Below are positions 1 to 7,387 of a stretch of 64,000 bases of DNA, piece after piece (the first letter of the stretch is position 1; every line of letters starts with the position of its first letter). Under the pieces are notes generated by a model. That model had not been told where the DNA came from and searched no databases. It worked only from the letters and a program-made list of their open reading frames with translations. The stretch is from contig NZ_JAGIPR010000004.1 in the NCBI RefSeq assembly GCF_017877355.1, positions 62,001-126,000 on the forward strand, read 5' to 3'. The DNA is from Chryseobacterium jejuense (lineage in GTDB: Bacteria > Bacteroidota > Bacteroidia > Flavobacteriales > Weeksellaceae). A program made the translations under genes and the position numbers.

Positions 1-1
1 C

Positions 2-313
2 AGCAGAAAAGAAAGTGGTGATGTAAAAATCATAAAAGATGAATGGGACAAGCTTGCCCGTTTCTTAGAAGTACCGGTTGAAGATATTTACGAAGAAGAG
101 GAAGCTGCCGTAGTTGTTAATTATGACCATCCTGTATTTAATGATAAATCTATTTCTGCAGGAGCCATTACTAACCAGAATAACTATGATAATATTCCAG
201 GTGCCGTTATTGAAAATTTACAAGACTATATTACTTTATTAAAAGAAGAAAATGCAAGGCTGAAAGAAGAATTAAAAGGTTCTCAAAGTCCTTCAATAAG
301 AGCAAAGAAATAA
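2..313 (+). CDS. XRE-family transcriptional regulator, C-terminal part (5' end outside the window)
   Basis: An open frame enters from the left edge and ends at TAA 311-313, giving about 103 residues. The first residues (SRKESGDVKIIKDEWDKLAR) read like the end of a helix-turn-helix domain, followed by the phrase FLEVPVEDIY that is common after XRE domains. A low-complexity middle leads to a C-terminal helix rich in Leu, Glu and Lys, which may be a short coiled coil for dimerisation. The DNA-binding helices themselves lie outside the window, so the family is inferred from the tail only. Confidence 0.65.
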   Translation, partial: SRKESGDVKIIKDEWDKLARFLEVPVEDIYEEEEAAVVVNYDHPVFNDKSISAGAITNQNNYDNIPGAVIENLQDYITLLKEENARLKEELKGSQSPSIRAKK

Positions 314-332
314 TAATACGGTTTTAGACTGT

Positions 333-380
333 AAAAATATTTGTATCACTCAGATTAATTGTATGGGTGATATTTTTTTT
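333..380 (+). terminator. Rho-independent terminator of the XRE gene
   Basis: TATCAC (344-349) pairs with GTGATA (367-372), with A-rich sequence before and a run of eight T after. It lies about 20 bases past the stop codon. Confidence 0.55.
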
Positions 381-887
381 CATAATATTTAATTAGAAAT
401 TTTTTCTGATATTCTATGTTAGTTTGCAAATAAATAGGCTGAAAATTAAGTTGGAATTAACAAATTAATTGAACTAAGCTGACAATAAAGTCTCGAAAAT
501 ATTTGAACCATTAAGATTTTAATAAGATAAGAAAAGTTAAGGGAAAAGCTAAAGCTATTGATTAAGCTGTATCCTAAATTCATCTTTGATAAAACTTAAC
601 CTCATCTTATAATCTTCATTTTTCTTAATGGTTTAAATCCATTCTGTTTTTCAAACAAAGAATTAGTGATTCGAATGTTTTATTTTAGGAAGCTAAGAAT
701 GCCGACTTCGTCGCTGATGAGGTATTATGGTTATGTGTAAGCTTCGTAAGAATCAACTTCATTGATTCCATTTTTGCTTCCTCGAAATATTGCGGTGCAA
801 AAATGAAAACTTTGCGTCTACAAAAAGACTCCATATTTTTGCCACGAATACGCAAATTTATATTTATTGAAAAAATTCTGCGAATAA
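381..887. other. Intergenic stretch without a visible gene
   Basis: No convincing reading frame is seen on either strand. Near 842 there is a copy of the GCCACGAAT-type repeat end that also bounds the element at 1627-1710. Confidence 0.5.
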
Positions 888-1184
888 CTATAACTCATTC
901 ATAGGATCCCAGAACAGTTTTTTAAAGCCTTTTATTCTTAGATTTTCTACAGTAATTCCTTCCGCTTCCAGTTTTTTTTGAAACTCCGGGACCGATAATG
1001 TTCCTGAACTTGAAATAACACGGTGAGCAGGCACATCTTCAGGGCAACCCCCCATTGCCTTTCCTACATGACGGGAATGATTTGGATAGCCTACTGCTTT
1101 CGCTATAGCGCCATATGTAGAAACTCTTCCCTTTGGAATAAGCCTTGCTACTTCATATACCTGTTGTTTGAAAATTTCGTCCAT
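888..1184 (-). CDS. Alkyltransferase-like (ATL) protein of the MGMT DNA-binding family
   Basis: The 98-residue protein matches the C-terminal DNA-binding domain of O6-alkylguanine-DNA alkyltransferase: KGRVSTYGAIAKAVG forms the helix-turn-helix region and VPAHRVISS (51-59) is the active-site segment. In true methyltransferases that segment is PCHR, with the acceptor cysteine. Here position 53 is alanine, so the protein cannot accept an alkyl group by the known mechanism. Known ATL proteins have the Cys replaced (often by Trp or Ala), bind O6-alkylguanine and hand the lesion to nucleotide excision repair. That role is inferred from the family. The gene stands alone, on the opposite strand to its neighbours. 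Confidence 0.9.
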   Translation of the reverse strand: MDEIFKQQVYEVARLIPKGRVSTYGAIAKAVGYPNHSRHVGKAMGGCPEDVPAHRVISSSGTLSVPEFQKKLEAEGITVENLRIKGFKKLFWDPMNEL

Positions 1185-1260
1185 ATAAAAAGTATCTTAA
1201 GTTTTTGCATCATTTTTGAACTCTTACAACCTCAATGATGTTTCATTAAAAAATAAAGAT

Positions 1261-1407
1261 ATGAAAAAATCATTTTTTCGTTTACTGAATGTAATCAATA
1301 AAAAGGTTCTTCCAAAGCTGAGTAAGAAGAATCCGAACAGGCTGACAAAAATAGAAAAGGGAATTCTTGCATATCGTTATTTTGTACTGGTTAATTCTTT
1401 GGATTAA
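1261..1407 (+). CDS. Small conserved basic protein of unknown function (48 aa)
   Basis: The frame from ATG 1261 encodes 48 residues, rich in Lys and Arg, with no signal peptide or membrane segment (MKKSFFRLLN start). An upstream in-frame start at 1216 exists but adds a non-conserved-looking stretch. I recall similar short Flavobacteriia proteins being labelled SsrA-binding protein in databases. That label is doubtful, because SmpB is about 150 residues and this protein has no room for its fold. The function is unknown. Confidence 0.6.
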   Translation: MKKSFFRLLNVINKKVLPKLSKKNPNRLTKIEKGILAYRYFVLVNSLD

Positions 1408-1778
1408 TTTTATTTTCATACAGATGACACAGATTTTCCCAGATCCCAATGATGCTTACATGTTGGCTCGCAGATTTAGCTGATGATGCAGATTTTTTTA
1501 CTAAGTGTGAGCTTGGTTGGAAAGCCGCAAAGCTTTTTAGTCAGTATTGGATGTATTTTTAAAACGCAAGAACATTTCGACGTCACTCAATATAAGATTC
1601 TAAGCAAAACCACAATTTTATTTTTTGCCACGAATGCCCAAATTTCTTTTATTGATGCTAATATATTAGACACATAGGATTATTCACTTTTTTATTCGTG
1701 TATTCGTGGCGATTATTCGGCAGCGCCCAATTTTATTGCAGATAAAATCTTTGCGACAAAATCTGAAAGCATAAAATA
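1408..1778. other. Intergenic stretch with repeat sequences
   Basis: No gene is supported here. The stretch holds the inverted-repeat element at 1627-1710 and, near 1733-1766, an imperfect hairpin repeat (GCAGATAAAATCTTTGC) that recurs near 3070. Confidence 0.5.
1627..1710. repeat. MITE-like inverted-repeat element (84 bp)
   Basis: The ends are GCCACGAAT (1627-1635) and ATTCGTGGC (1702-1710), and the complementarity continues inward imperfectly for several more bases. The interior is AT-rich and non-coding. A second left-end-like copy lies at about 842. This suggests a dispersed non-coding repeat. Confidence 0.55.
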
Positions 1779-1806
1779 AAAAAGCGCTCCCAACAATGGA
1801 AGCGCT
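1779..1806 (-). terminator. Rho-independent terminator of the deoxyhypusine-synthase-like gene
   Basis: AGCGCT (1783-1788) pairs with AGCGCT (1801-1806), extended by CCA/TGG with one mismatch and a four-base loop. Read on the minus strand it is followed by a T-rich tail. Confidence 0.75.
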
Positions 1807-1836
1807 ATTATTGTAATCTCTTTAAGAGTTTATTGT

Positions 1837-2811
1837 TTAAGCATTCTCAAGGATGTACGAGAACATTAATGGTGCACAGATTGTTGCATCACTTTCAACG
1901 ATGAATTTCGGTGTAGTAATATCCAATTTACCCCAAGTGATTTTCTCATTGGGAACAGCTCCCGAGTAAGAACCGTAAGATGTAGTAGAATCAGAAATCT
2001 GGCAGAAATAAGACCAGAAAGGAATGTCATGCATTTCCATATCCTGATATAACATTGGTACTACACAGATAGGGAAATCTCCTGCGATACCACCACCAAT
2101 CTGGAAGAATCCAACTCCTTTTCCAGCTGAGTTTTTAGTATACCAGTCAGCAAGGTAAGTCATATATTCGATACCTGATTTCATGGTAGTTGCTTTAAGC
2201 TCACCTTTGATACAGTAAGAAGCGAAGATGTTACCCATTGTAGAATCTTCCCATCCCGGAACTACGATTGGTAAGTTTGCTTCTGCAGCAGCAATCATCC
2301 AAGAGTTTTCTCTAGGAATTTCGTAATACTGCTCTAATACTCCTGAAAGGATCATTTTATACATATATTCATGTGGGAAATATCTTTCTCCTTTAGCTTC
2401 CGCATCTTTCCAGATTTCCACAATGTGCTTCTGTAATCTTCTGAAAGCTTCTTCTTCAGGGATACAAGTATCGGTAACTCTGTTTAGACCTCTTTCTAAA
2501 AGATCCCACTCATCCTGAGCAGTTAAATCTCTGTAATGAGGAACTCTTTCATAGTGCGAGTGTGCTACAAGGTTCATTAAATCTTCTTCAAGATTGGCAC
2601 CTGTACAAGAGATAAAATCTACTTTCCCCTGACGGATCATTTCTGCAAGAATCTTTCCTAATTCAGCAGTAGACATTGCTCCTGCCAAAGTAATCATCAT
2701 TTTTCCGCCATCTTTAAGATGTGCAACATATCCTTTAGAGGCATCCACCAATGCAGCTGCGTTGAAGTGCAGGTAATACTTTTCTATGAATTCAGTTATC
2801 GGTTTGCTCAT
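1837..2811 (-). CDS. Deoxyhypusine synthase-like protein lacking the catalytic lysine
   Basis: The 324-residue protein (from MSKPITEFIEKYYLHFN) has the overall deoxyhypusine/homospermidine synthase pattern: TLAGAMSTAELGK near the NAD site, CTGANLEEDL, and the C-terminal VESDATICAPL. In deoxyhypusine synthase the substrate is bound covalently by a lysine in the motif GGGVVKHH. Here the aligned motif is GGGIAGDF (239-246), so the lysine position is Gly244. Bacteria do not make eIF5A, so a different polyamine or protein substrate is likely but unknown. The start at 2811 is favoured over 2889 because the promoter element CAAAGATA (2826-2833, minus strand TATCTTTG) lies between them. Confidence 0.88.
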   Translation of the reverse strand: MSKPITEFIEKYYLHFNAAALVDASKGYVAHLKDGGKMMITLAGAMSTAELGKILAEMIRQGKVDFISCTGANLEEDLMNLVAHSHYERVPHYRDLTAQDEWDLLERGLNRVTDTCIPEEEAFRRLQKHIVEIWKDAEAKGERYFPHEYMYKMILSGVLEQYYEIPRENSWMIAAAEANLPIVVPGWEDSTMGNIFASYCIKGELKATTMKSGIEYMTYLADWYTKNSAGKGVGFFQIGGGIAGDFPICVVPMLYQDMEMHDIPFWSYFCQISDSTTSYGSYSGAVPNEKITWGKLDITTPKFIVESDATICAPLMFSYILENA

Positions 2812-2825
2812 TTTTATAATTTTTG

Positions 2826-2833
2826 CAAAGATA
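2826..2833 (-). promoter_or_regulatory. Bacteroidota -7 promoter element
   Basis: The minus strand reads TATCTTTG, a full match to TAnnTTTG, 15 bases upstream of the chosen ATG of the deoxyhypusine-synthase-like gene. This implies a very short leader. Confidence 0.55.
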
Positions 2834-2889
2834 AAACTTAAAAACGGAATGCAGCCCAAGCACTTGAAGAAAGTCTCATTGAGGGGCAC

Positions 2890-3245
2890 TTTTTTATCAT
2901 TTGTTAAATAAGTAAATTAAAAACATTCCCTAGCTTACATGTTTTTTGTTGGATAACTAAAGGGCACAAAGGATTCTGATTAGCAGGATGTATATTTTAA
3001 ACCACATAAGCACATAGGCTAAGGGAAAATAAAATTACTTGTGCATGGTGGCAATAATTAGCATTATACAATTTTATCGCAGATAAAATCTTTGCTTCTT
3101 AACAACATCGTGCATGTAAAAAAAATTGCGCCCTTTTGCGTTTTTCCAATATTTATATCTGTTCTCAAAAAAACAGAAAACGCAGCCCAAAAATGGACTA
3201 CGCTTTCTTTGTAAATTCAACCCTATATGATATTTAGCAAAAGTT
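2890..3245. other. Intergenic stretch with a dispersed hairpin repeat
   Basis: No gene is seen. TTTTATCGCAGATAAAATC (about 3070-3088) is a near copy of the repeat at 1733-1766 and forms a hairpin through GATTTTATC-type complementarity. A terminator-like imperfect hairpin lies at about 3178-3210 for the minus-strand gene that ends at 3246. Confidence 0.45.
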
Positions 3246-3626
3246 TTATCCTTCCCAGGCTTCCACTTTTACAATTTCAATTTTTCTCTCACCTTCCCTG
3301 AAAGGCCAGTCAATAATATCTCCTACTTTATATCCAACAACAGCCAAAGCAATATTGGAAAGAATGGAGTGTTTATTTTTCTTAAGCTTTTCTCTGGTAG
3401 AAGGCACAAAAATATATTCGTGTTCAAAATCCTGTGTATGATCTTTCAGAGTCACTTTTCTGTTAACTGTTACAATATCAGCAGGCAGATCTCTTCTCCG
3501 TACCTGCTTGGCTTTTCTCAGTTCTTCAGCTAGTCTTTTCTCTTCACCGATGCTTACCTTTTTTCTTCTAAGTGTATCTTTTATAGCATCATAAATTCCA
3601 GTGGTTACCGTAATATAATCGGACAT
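3246..3626 (-). CDS. GreA/GreB-family elongation-factor-like protein
   Basis: The protein is 126 residues from MSDYITVTTGIYDAIKD. An N-terminal basic helical stretch (KDTLRRKKVSIGEEKRLAEE) precedes a C-terminal region resembling the GreA/GreB FKBP-like domain: VTLKDHTQDFEHEYIFVPS, then SILSNIALAVVGYKVGDIIDW (an S-P-I/A-G-x-K-x-G-D-like pattern). GreA-type proteins bind RNA polymerase through its secondary channel, but this one is shorter than GreA (about 158), so it may be an Rnk-like or other Gre-fold factor. The upstream TTG at 3635 was rejected in favour of ATG at 3626. Confidence 0.7.
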   Translation of the reverse strand: MSDYITVTTGIYDAIKDTLRRKKVSIGEEKRLAEELRKAKQVRRRDLPADIVTVNRKVTLKDHTQDFEHEYIFVPSTREKLKKNKHSILSNIALAVVGYKVGDIIDWPFREGERKIEIVKVEAWEG

Positions 3627-3924
3627 TTTTTTCAATTTTTAAGATTAAAATGCAGTATTTCCCAAACGATCCAATGTAGAATCCAGACATAAATTTGTCT
3701 CCTTCTATAGAAAACCGCAAAAAAAAGCAATAAATAAAAATCCGGAATAATTCCCCGTCTTGGATCCTGACAGGGCTTAATTGATAAAGTCCTTAGAACT
3801 TTTAAGAAAAGAATCTGTATGTAGATAAAGTAATGACAGCAACAATCCTGTTCCCCGACGCTCTGCAGATAAAAAGATAGTTGCTGTCATTATTATTTTG
3901 TTTTAACTCTAACAAAGATATAAC
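3627..3924. repeat. Intergenic region with a 12-bp inverted repeat
   Basis: AATGACAGCAAC (3832-3843) is perfectly complementary to GTTGCTGTCATT (3880-3891), separated by 36 bases and followed on the plus strand by an AT-rich tail. It may be the terminator that served the broken gene at 3925-4443. Nothing else is recognisable here. Confidence 0.5.
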
Positions 3925-4443
3925 TTAAAAATGGAATGTAACGACTCCACTTAAAGAAACTCTGGTTAATCCTTCTTTTTCATCTCCTAGGTCAACTGTT
4001 GTTCCGTTAATTTTCATTTTGTTTAATGTTCCTGCCGTTACACTTAATTTAGGACCTATAAAAAGATGATCACGCAGAGCATATTGATAGCCAAAACCTA
4101 CATCTAATCCTAAATTAGATCAGGTTCCTTTTACATTACCTGTTTTTGTTGTATAAGAAATAACCCCTAATGCAGCATCAAGAATCAATTTATGTTTCGT
4201 TGGCTCGTTATAATTGGAAAATGTCAGTCCGATGCCCATATTATTTACGTGATAATAAGCAGAAAGGTCAAAGTGAAGTCCGTTTTTTAAGCCTTTGATA
4301 TAATCCTTTTCCTGTTATGAAAATCCTGAAGGTGTTTCCGCAATCCTCCATGCGTATCCTACAGAAGGAACAAATGAAAACTTTTGGTCAAAAGAAAATA
4401 AAGAAGTCGAAATAGCTCCCAGCAGCATTAGTTTTTTTATCAT
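3925..4443 (-). pseudogene. Outer-membrane beta-barrel protein, broken by two in-frame stops
   Basis: Reading the minus strand from ATG 4443 gives a signal-peptide start (MIKKLMLLGAISTSLFS), then amphipathic beta-strand sequence, and a typical outer-membrane C-terminus ending in Phe (LSGVVTFHF, stop at 3925-3927). Two stops interrupt one otherwise continuous frame: TAA at 4315-4317 and TGA at 4120-4122. Both parts stay in the same frame, so these are point changes, not frameshifts. At 172 codons it is close to the size of small OmpW/OmpX-like barrels, though an internal deletion cannot be excluded. The exact family is not recognised. Confidence 0.8.
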
Positions 4444-4490
4444 TTTTGAAAAATTTCCAGCAAAAAAAGGACTTTCAGTGAAAGGAGCAA

Positions 4491-4883
4491 CTAAAATTTA
4501 AACCTCCTATTTTCTTTTTTATCAGAAAGCTTCTTCTTGCTATCCAATCTCTTTTGCTTTTGAGCTCTGGAAGGCTTTGTAGCTGTCCTTTTTTTAGGAA
4601 CAACAAGTGCTTTATTTACAATTTCCGTTATTTTTTCGATGGCTTTATTTTTATTCATCAGCTGGGTTCTGCTTTCAGAAACGGTTAAAAATAAAAATCC
4701 ATCTGCATTGATTCTGTTTTTCAGTTTTTCCTGAATCAATATTTTTTCATCCTCATTAAAAAATTCAGAAGCCATAGCTTTCCAAAGCACAGTTACCGAA
4801 GTCTCCACTTTATTCACATTCTGTCCTCCTGCTCCACTGCTGCGGGAAGTTTTGAAACTGAGTTCTTTTGAAAAATCCTTCAT
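4491..4883 (-). CDS. arfB: Alternative ribosome-rescue factor / peptidyl-tRNA hydrolase ArfB
   Basis: This 130-residue protein carries the release-factor catalytic motif GGQ at 19-21 within RSSGAGGQNVNKVET. It has a very basic C-terminal tail (KKRTATKPSRAQKQKRLDSK and following residues). ArfB (YaeJ) inserts that tail into the empty mRNA channel of stalled ribosomes and hydrolyses peptidyl-tRNA with the GGQ loop. The length and domain order fit ArfB and not full-size RF1/RF2, which carry codon-recognition domains. It lies 43 bases downstream of the ligase gene on the same strand, so the two may be co-transcribed. Confidence 0.92.
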   Translation of the reverse strand: MKDFSKELSFKTSRSSGAGGQNVNKVETSVTVLWKAMASEFFNEDEKILIQEKLKNRINADGFLFLTVSESRTQLMNKNKAIEKITEIVNKALVVPKKRTATKPSRAQKQKRLDSKKKLSDKKENRRFKF

Positions 4884-4926
4884 TGTTTTTTAGTTTTGAG
4901 AGTTTAAATTCCGGAGTCAGAGGTTC

Positions 4927-5964
4927 TTAACTATTTTCATTAATCAGTTTATACAATTCCATTCTGCTTACCTTTCCATTGGGTGTTCTTGGGATTTTAT
5001 TGATAAAAATAATTTCTTTCGGCTTATGGAAATTCTTCTCAAAAGAAATCTCTGAAACTTTATCAACAACATCATCAGATTGATTTCCTTCAATAATTAA
5101 GATCAATTTCTGGCCCAAACTTTCATCGGGTAGTCCTATAAAGATAGCTTCATTCGGGACTTCTTTCTTGATTAACGCTTCAAGCGCTTCCGGAAAAATT
5201 TTAGCTCCACCAGAATTAATGACATTATCTATTCTTCCCAGAAATTTAAACTGTTTATCATTTTTAATTTCAACTAAATCATTAGTTGCCAACATTTCAG
5301 CATTCACATTAGGAGCAAAAATGGTCAGGCAGCCTCTTTCATCCAAGGAAATAGAAACATTTTCGAAAACAGTGAAATACTCTTCCGGTTCAGGCATCAG
5401 TTGTTTTAAGCCAATATGAGAAAGTGTTTCAGACATTCCATAGGTCTCAAATATACGGTTTGAACTCTTCAAATTCAGCTGAAGAATTTTATTTTTCAAG
5501 CTTTCAGAAACAGTGGCACCACCAATAATCAGATTTTTGATTAGATGCAGTTTATCTAATGAATTTTCTACCTGAAGCGGAGTCATAGCACAAAAATCTA
5601 CTTCCTGATCCAAGTTTTCAACAGGATGTAAAGATGGTTCACTTATGATTAACCTAAGTTTTCTTTCCATAGAGCGTACTACCATCATTTTACCTGAAAT
5701 GTACTCTACGGGCAGACATAGTAATGCGACATTACCTTCTTTTAAACCTAAAAAGTTGCAGGTCATAACTGCAGAATTAATCATTTTCTTTTTTTCGATC
5801 CCGAAAATTTTAGGAGCTCCTGTAGAACCTGATGTCTGTACTTTTACCGTTTCTCCTTCAGAAGTCCATTCTTCTAAAAAAATTCTAACTTTTTTTTCAA
5901 ATTCAGAATTGAAGGATAATTGATTAATATTGAGATTATTGAAGTCTATCAGCATATTTTCCAT
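4927..5964 (-). CDS. menE: AMP-binding protein, o-succinylbenzoate-CoA ligase-like (MenE)
   Basis: The 345-residue protein has the adenylate-forming signatures in order: VQTSGSTGAPKIFGIEKKKM (phosphate-binding loop, about 42-61), FETYGMSETLSHIG (about 189-202), GRIDNVINSGGAKI (about 243-256) and PRTPNGKVSRMEL (326-338) with the late catalytic lysine. It is short for the superfamily, as MenE proteins of this phylum are. MenE activates o-succinylbenzoate with ATP and CoA in menaquinone synthesis, which fits an organism with a cbb3 oxidase. No other men genes lie nearby, so the substrate is inferred from the size and family. Met4 at 5955 is an alternative start. Confidence 0.75.
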   Translation of the reverse strand: MENMLIDFNNLNINQLSFNSEFEKKVRIFLEEWTSEGETVKVQTSGSTGAPKIFGIEKKKMINSAVMTCNFLGLKEGNVALLCLPVEYISGKMMVVRSMERKLRLIISEPSLHPVENLDQEVDFCAMTPLQVENSLDKLHLIKNLIIGGATVSESLKNKILQLNLKSSNRIFETYGMSETLSHIGLKQLMPEPEEYFTVFENVSISLDERGCLTIFAPNVNAEMLATNDLVEIKNDKQFKFLGRIDNVINSGGAKIFPEALEALIKKEVPNEAIFIGLPDESLGQKLILIIEGNQSDDVVDKVSEISFEKNFHKPKEIIFINKIPRTPNGKVSRMELYKLINENS

Positions 5965-6007
5965 GAATAAAATCTACAGTAAATTTAAAAAAAAATCCAA
6001 AAAGTTC

Positions 6008-6037
6008 TTGTATCTAAAGAAAAAAACTGTAAATTTG
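6008..6037 (+). promoter_or_regulatory. Promoter of the first tRNA-Gln
   Basis: TTG (6008-6010), a 19-bp spacer and TAAATTTG (6030-6037) form a full Bacteroidota promoter 17 bases ahead of the tRNA. Confidence 0.8.
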
Positions 6038-6054
6038 CACCACCAAAATAAAAC

Positions 6055-6125
6055 AGACCTATAGTGTAACGGTAGCACTCCGGTTTTTGGTACCGTCAGT
6101 CGGGGTTCGAATCCCTGTGGGTCTA
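6055..6125 (+). tRNA. tRNA-Gln (anticodon TTG)
   Basis: This is a 71-nt cloverleaf. The acceptor arm AGACCTA pairs with TGGGTCT, with discriminator A at 6125. The D-arm is followed by an anticodon loop TTTTGGT containing TTG, then a T-arm with GGTTCGAATCC. The 3' CCA is not encoded. The first base pair of the anticodon stem looks mismatched. An identical copy lies at 6418-6488. Confidence 0.93.
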
Positions 6126-6126
6126 C

Positions 6127-6160
6127 AAACCATTCTTTTTTAAGGATGGTTTTTTTTATT
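6127..6160 (+). terminator. Terminator of the first tRNA-Gln
   Basis: AAACCATTCTT pairs with AAGGATGGTTT (one T-G pair), followed by a run of T. It starts two bases after the tRNA. Confidence 0.85.
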
Positions 6161-6369
6161 TTTAGAATGATAGAATACTTTTGATGAGAATTGACTCAGT
6201 CACGTAAATTGAGGAAATTACACAAACTATCTATGCTAATTTCTACAATAAAATCTATTTTAAATTAATCAAAGCTTCTCTGCCTGGTCTCCTTGTTGCA
6301 TTTTAGTATGCTAAAAAAATTGAATTCTAGTTTTTTTCCTCAAAGGAGTAGAATTTTTAAAAGAGGTAT

Positions 6370-6399
6370 TTGCAAATAACAAAAAATTATATAAATTTG
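6370..6399 (+). promoter_or_regulatory. Promoter of the second tRNA-Gln
   Basis: TTG (6370-6372), a 19-bp spacer and TAAATTTG (6392-6399) repeat the layout of the first copy exactly. Confidence 0.8.
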
Positions 6400-6417
6400 C
6401 ATCACCAAAATAAAAAC

Positions 6418-6488
6418 AGACCTATAGTGTAACGGTAGCACTCCGGTTTTTGGTACCGTCAGTCGGGGTTCGAATCCCTGTGGGTCTA
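6418..6488 (+). tRNA. tRNA-Gln (anticodon TTG), second identical copy
   Basis: The sequence is identical over its 71 nt to the copy at 6055-6125. The duplicated block also includes the promoter region and the terminator, while the DNA between the copies is unrelated. This indicates duplication of a whole transcription unit. Confidence 0.93.
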
Positions 6489-6489
6489 C

Positions 6490-6519
6490 AAACCATTCTT
6501 TTTAAAGGATGGTTTTTTT
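6490..6519 (+). terminator. Terminator of the second tRNA-Gln
   Basis: The same AAACCATTCTT/AAGGATGGTTT hairpin as in the first copy, with a T-run. Confidence 0.85.
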
Positions 6520-6700
6520 ATTTTGGTCACTTTCGTTCACTTGGCCACGATTTCATTAATGCTTTAGTATATAAATGTTAGCCGATGTCAATAATTAAAA
6601 CATACAATTACAGTGAGATAGGTAATTATTCGAACAAAAAAAAACAGATAAAATAAATTATCTGCTTATATCACGATTGAAGATTATTAACCCTCAGAGA

Positions 6701-6892
6701 TTAGGCTATTTTTACGTTAACTGCGTTAACGCCTTTTGCTCCGTTTTGTAAATCGAATGTTACGACATCATTTTCACGAATATTATCTACTAAACCTGAA
6801 GTATGTACGAAAACATCTTGTCCACCTGTTGATGGTGTAATAAAACCAAATCCTTTGGCATCGTTAAAGAATTTTACTGTTCCTTGTTGCAT
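6701..6892 (-). CDS. Cold-shock protein, CspA family
   Basis: This is a 63-residue single cold-shock domain with RNP1 (KGFGFI, 14-19) and RNP2 (DVFVH, 26-30). Csp proteins bind single-stranded RNA and DNA and melt RNA structure. The size matches the family (about 65-70). The promoter candidate lies about 270 bases upstream, so the mRNA would have a long leader, as in cspA-type genes. Confidence 0.93.
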   Translation of the reverse strand: MQQGTVKFFNDAKGFGFITPSTGGQDVFVHTSGLVDNIRENDVVTFDLQNGAKGVNAVNVKIA

Positions 6893-7163
6893 TGTAATGT
6901 ATTATAAAATTATTGTATTACTGATAAATTGTTTTTGGCTGTTGCCATTACTGCCTTGATAATTATATCAAAACAATAATAAATCGATTTGTAAGCAAGA
7001 AATGATGTTGATATTTTTTAGAATCTTGAAAATATTCAAGTTAAAAAAGGTACTGCACCTGTTATGTTGACGACAAAAATTAGCGGCTGTAAAAGCGAAA
7101 ACTGATAAAAAGAGTAAACTCAAAAGTTTCAGAAGAAGCGTCGGCAGGAGCCTGATTATTTTA
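6893..7163 (-). promoter_or_regulatory. Long 5' leader of the cold-shock gene
   Basis: Between the promoter element at 7164-7171 and the ATG lie about 265 bases with no convincing gene. The open frame at 6968-7192 starts upstream of the promoter and looks non-protein-like. Long leaders that change structure with temperature are known for cspA mRNAs. Such a function here is inferred only from position and length. Confidence 0.45.
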
Positions 7164-7192
7164 CAAATATACACATAATTTATTGAAAACAA
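7164..7192 (-). promoter_or_regulatory. Promoter of the cold-shock gene
   Basis: The minus strand has TTG (complement of CAA 7190-7192), an 18-bp spacer and TATATTTG (complement of 7164-7171), a full match to the Bacteroidota consensus. Confidence 0.65.
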
Positions 7193-7344
7193 GCACTTTT
7201 TATTTTTTTATTTATTTCTCCATACTCATTAACAGAAATTAACATGTAGTTAGAGATTGAGTGGAAGTACATCAATAGCTCTCCTATTTATGACTGAGAT
7301 AAAAATACAATATACTTCAACAAAAAATCAAGGAAAAACAAAAA

Positions 7345-7367
7345 AAAGACCTCCATCAGAGGTCTTT
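7345..7367 (-). terminator. Terminator of the HdeD-like gene
   Basis: AAAGACCTC and GAGGTCTTT form a 9-bp stem with a five-base loop. On the minus strand a T-run follows. Confidence 0.85.
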
Positions 7368-7387
7368 ACTATCATTTGATTATTAAA

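Noticed and set aside
6968..7192. Open frame of 74 codons upstream of the cold-shock gene
   Set aside because: It overlaps the predicted promoter and leader and its composition is not protein-like.
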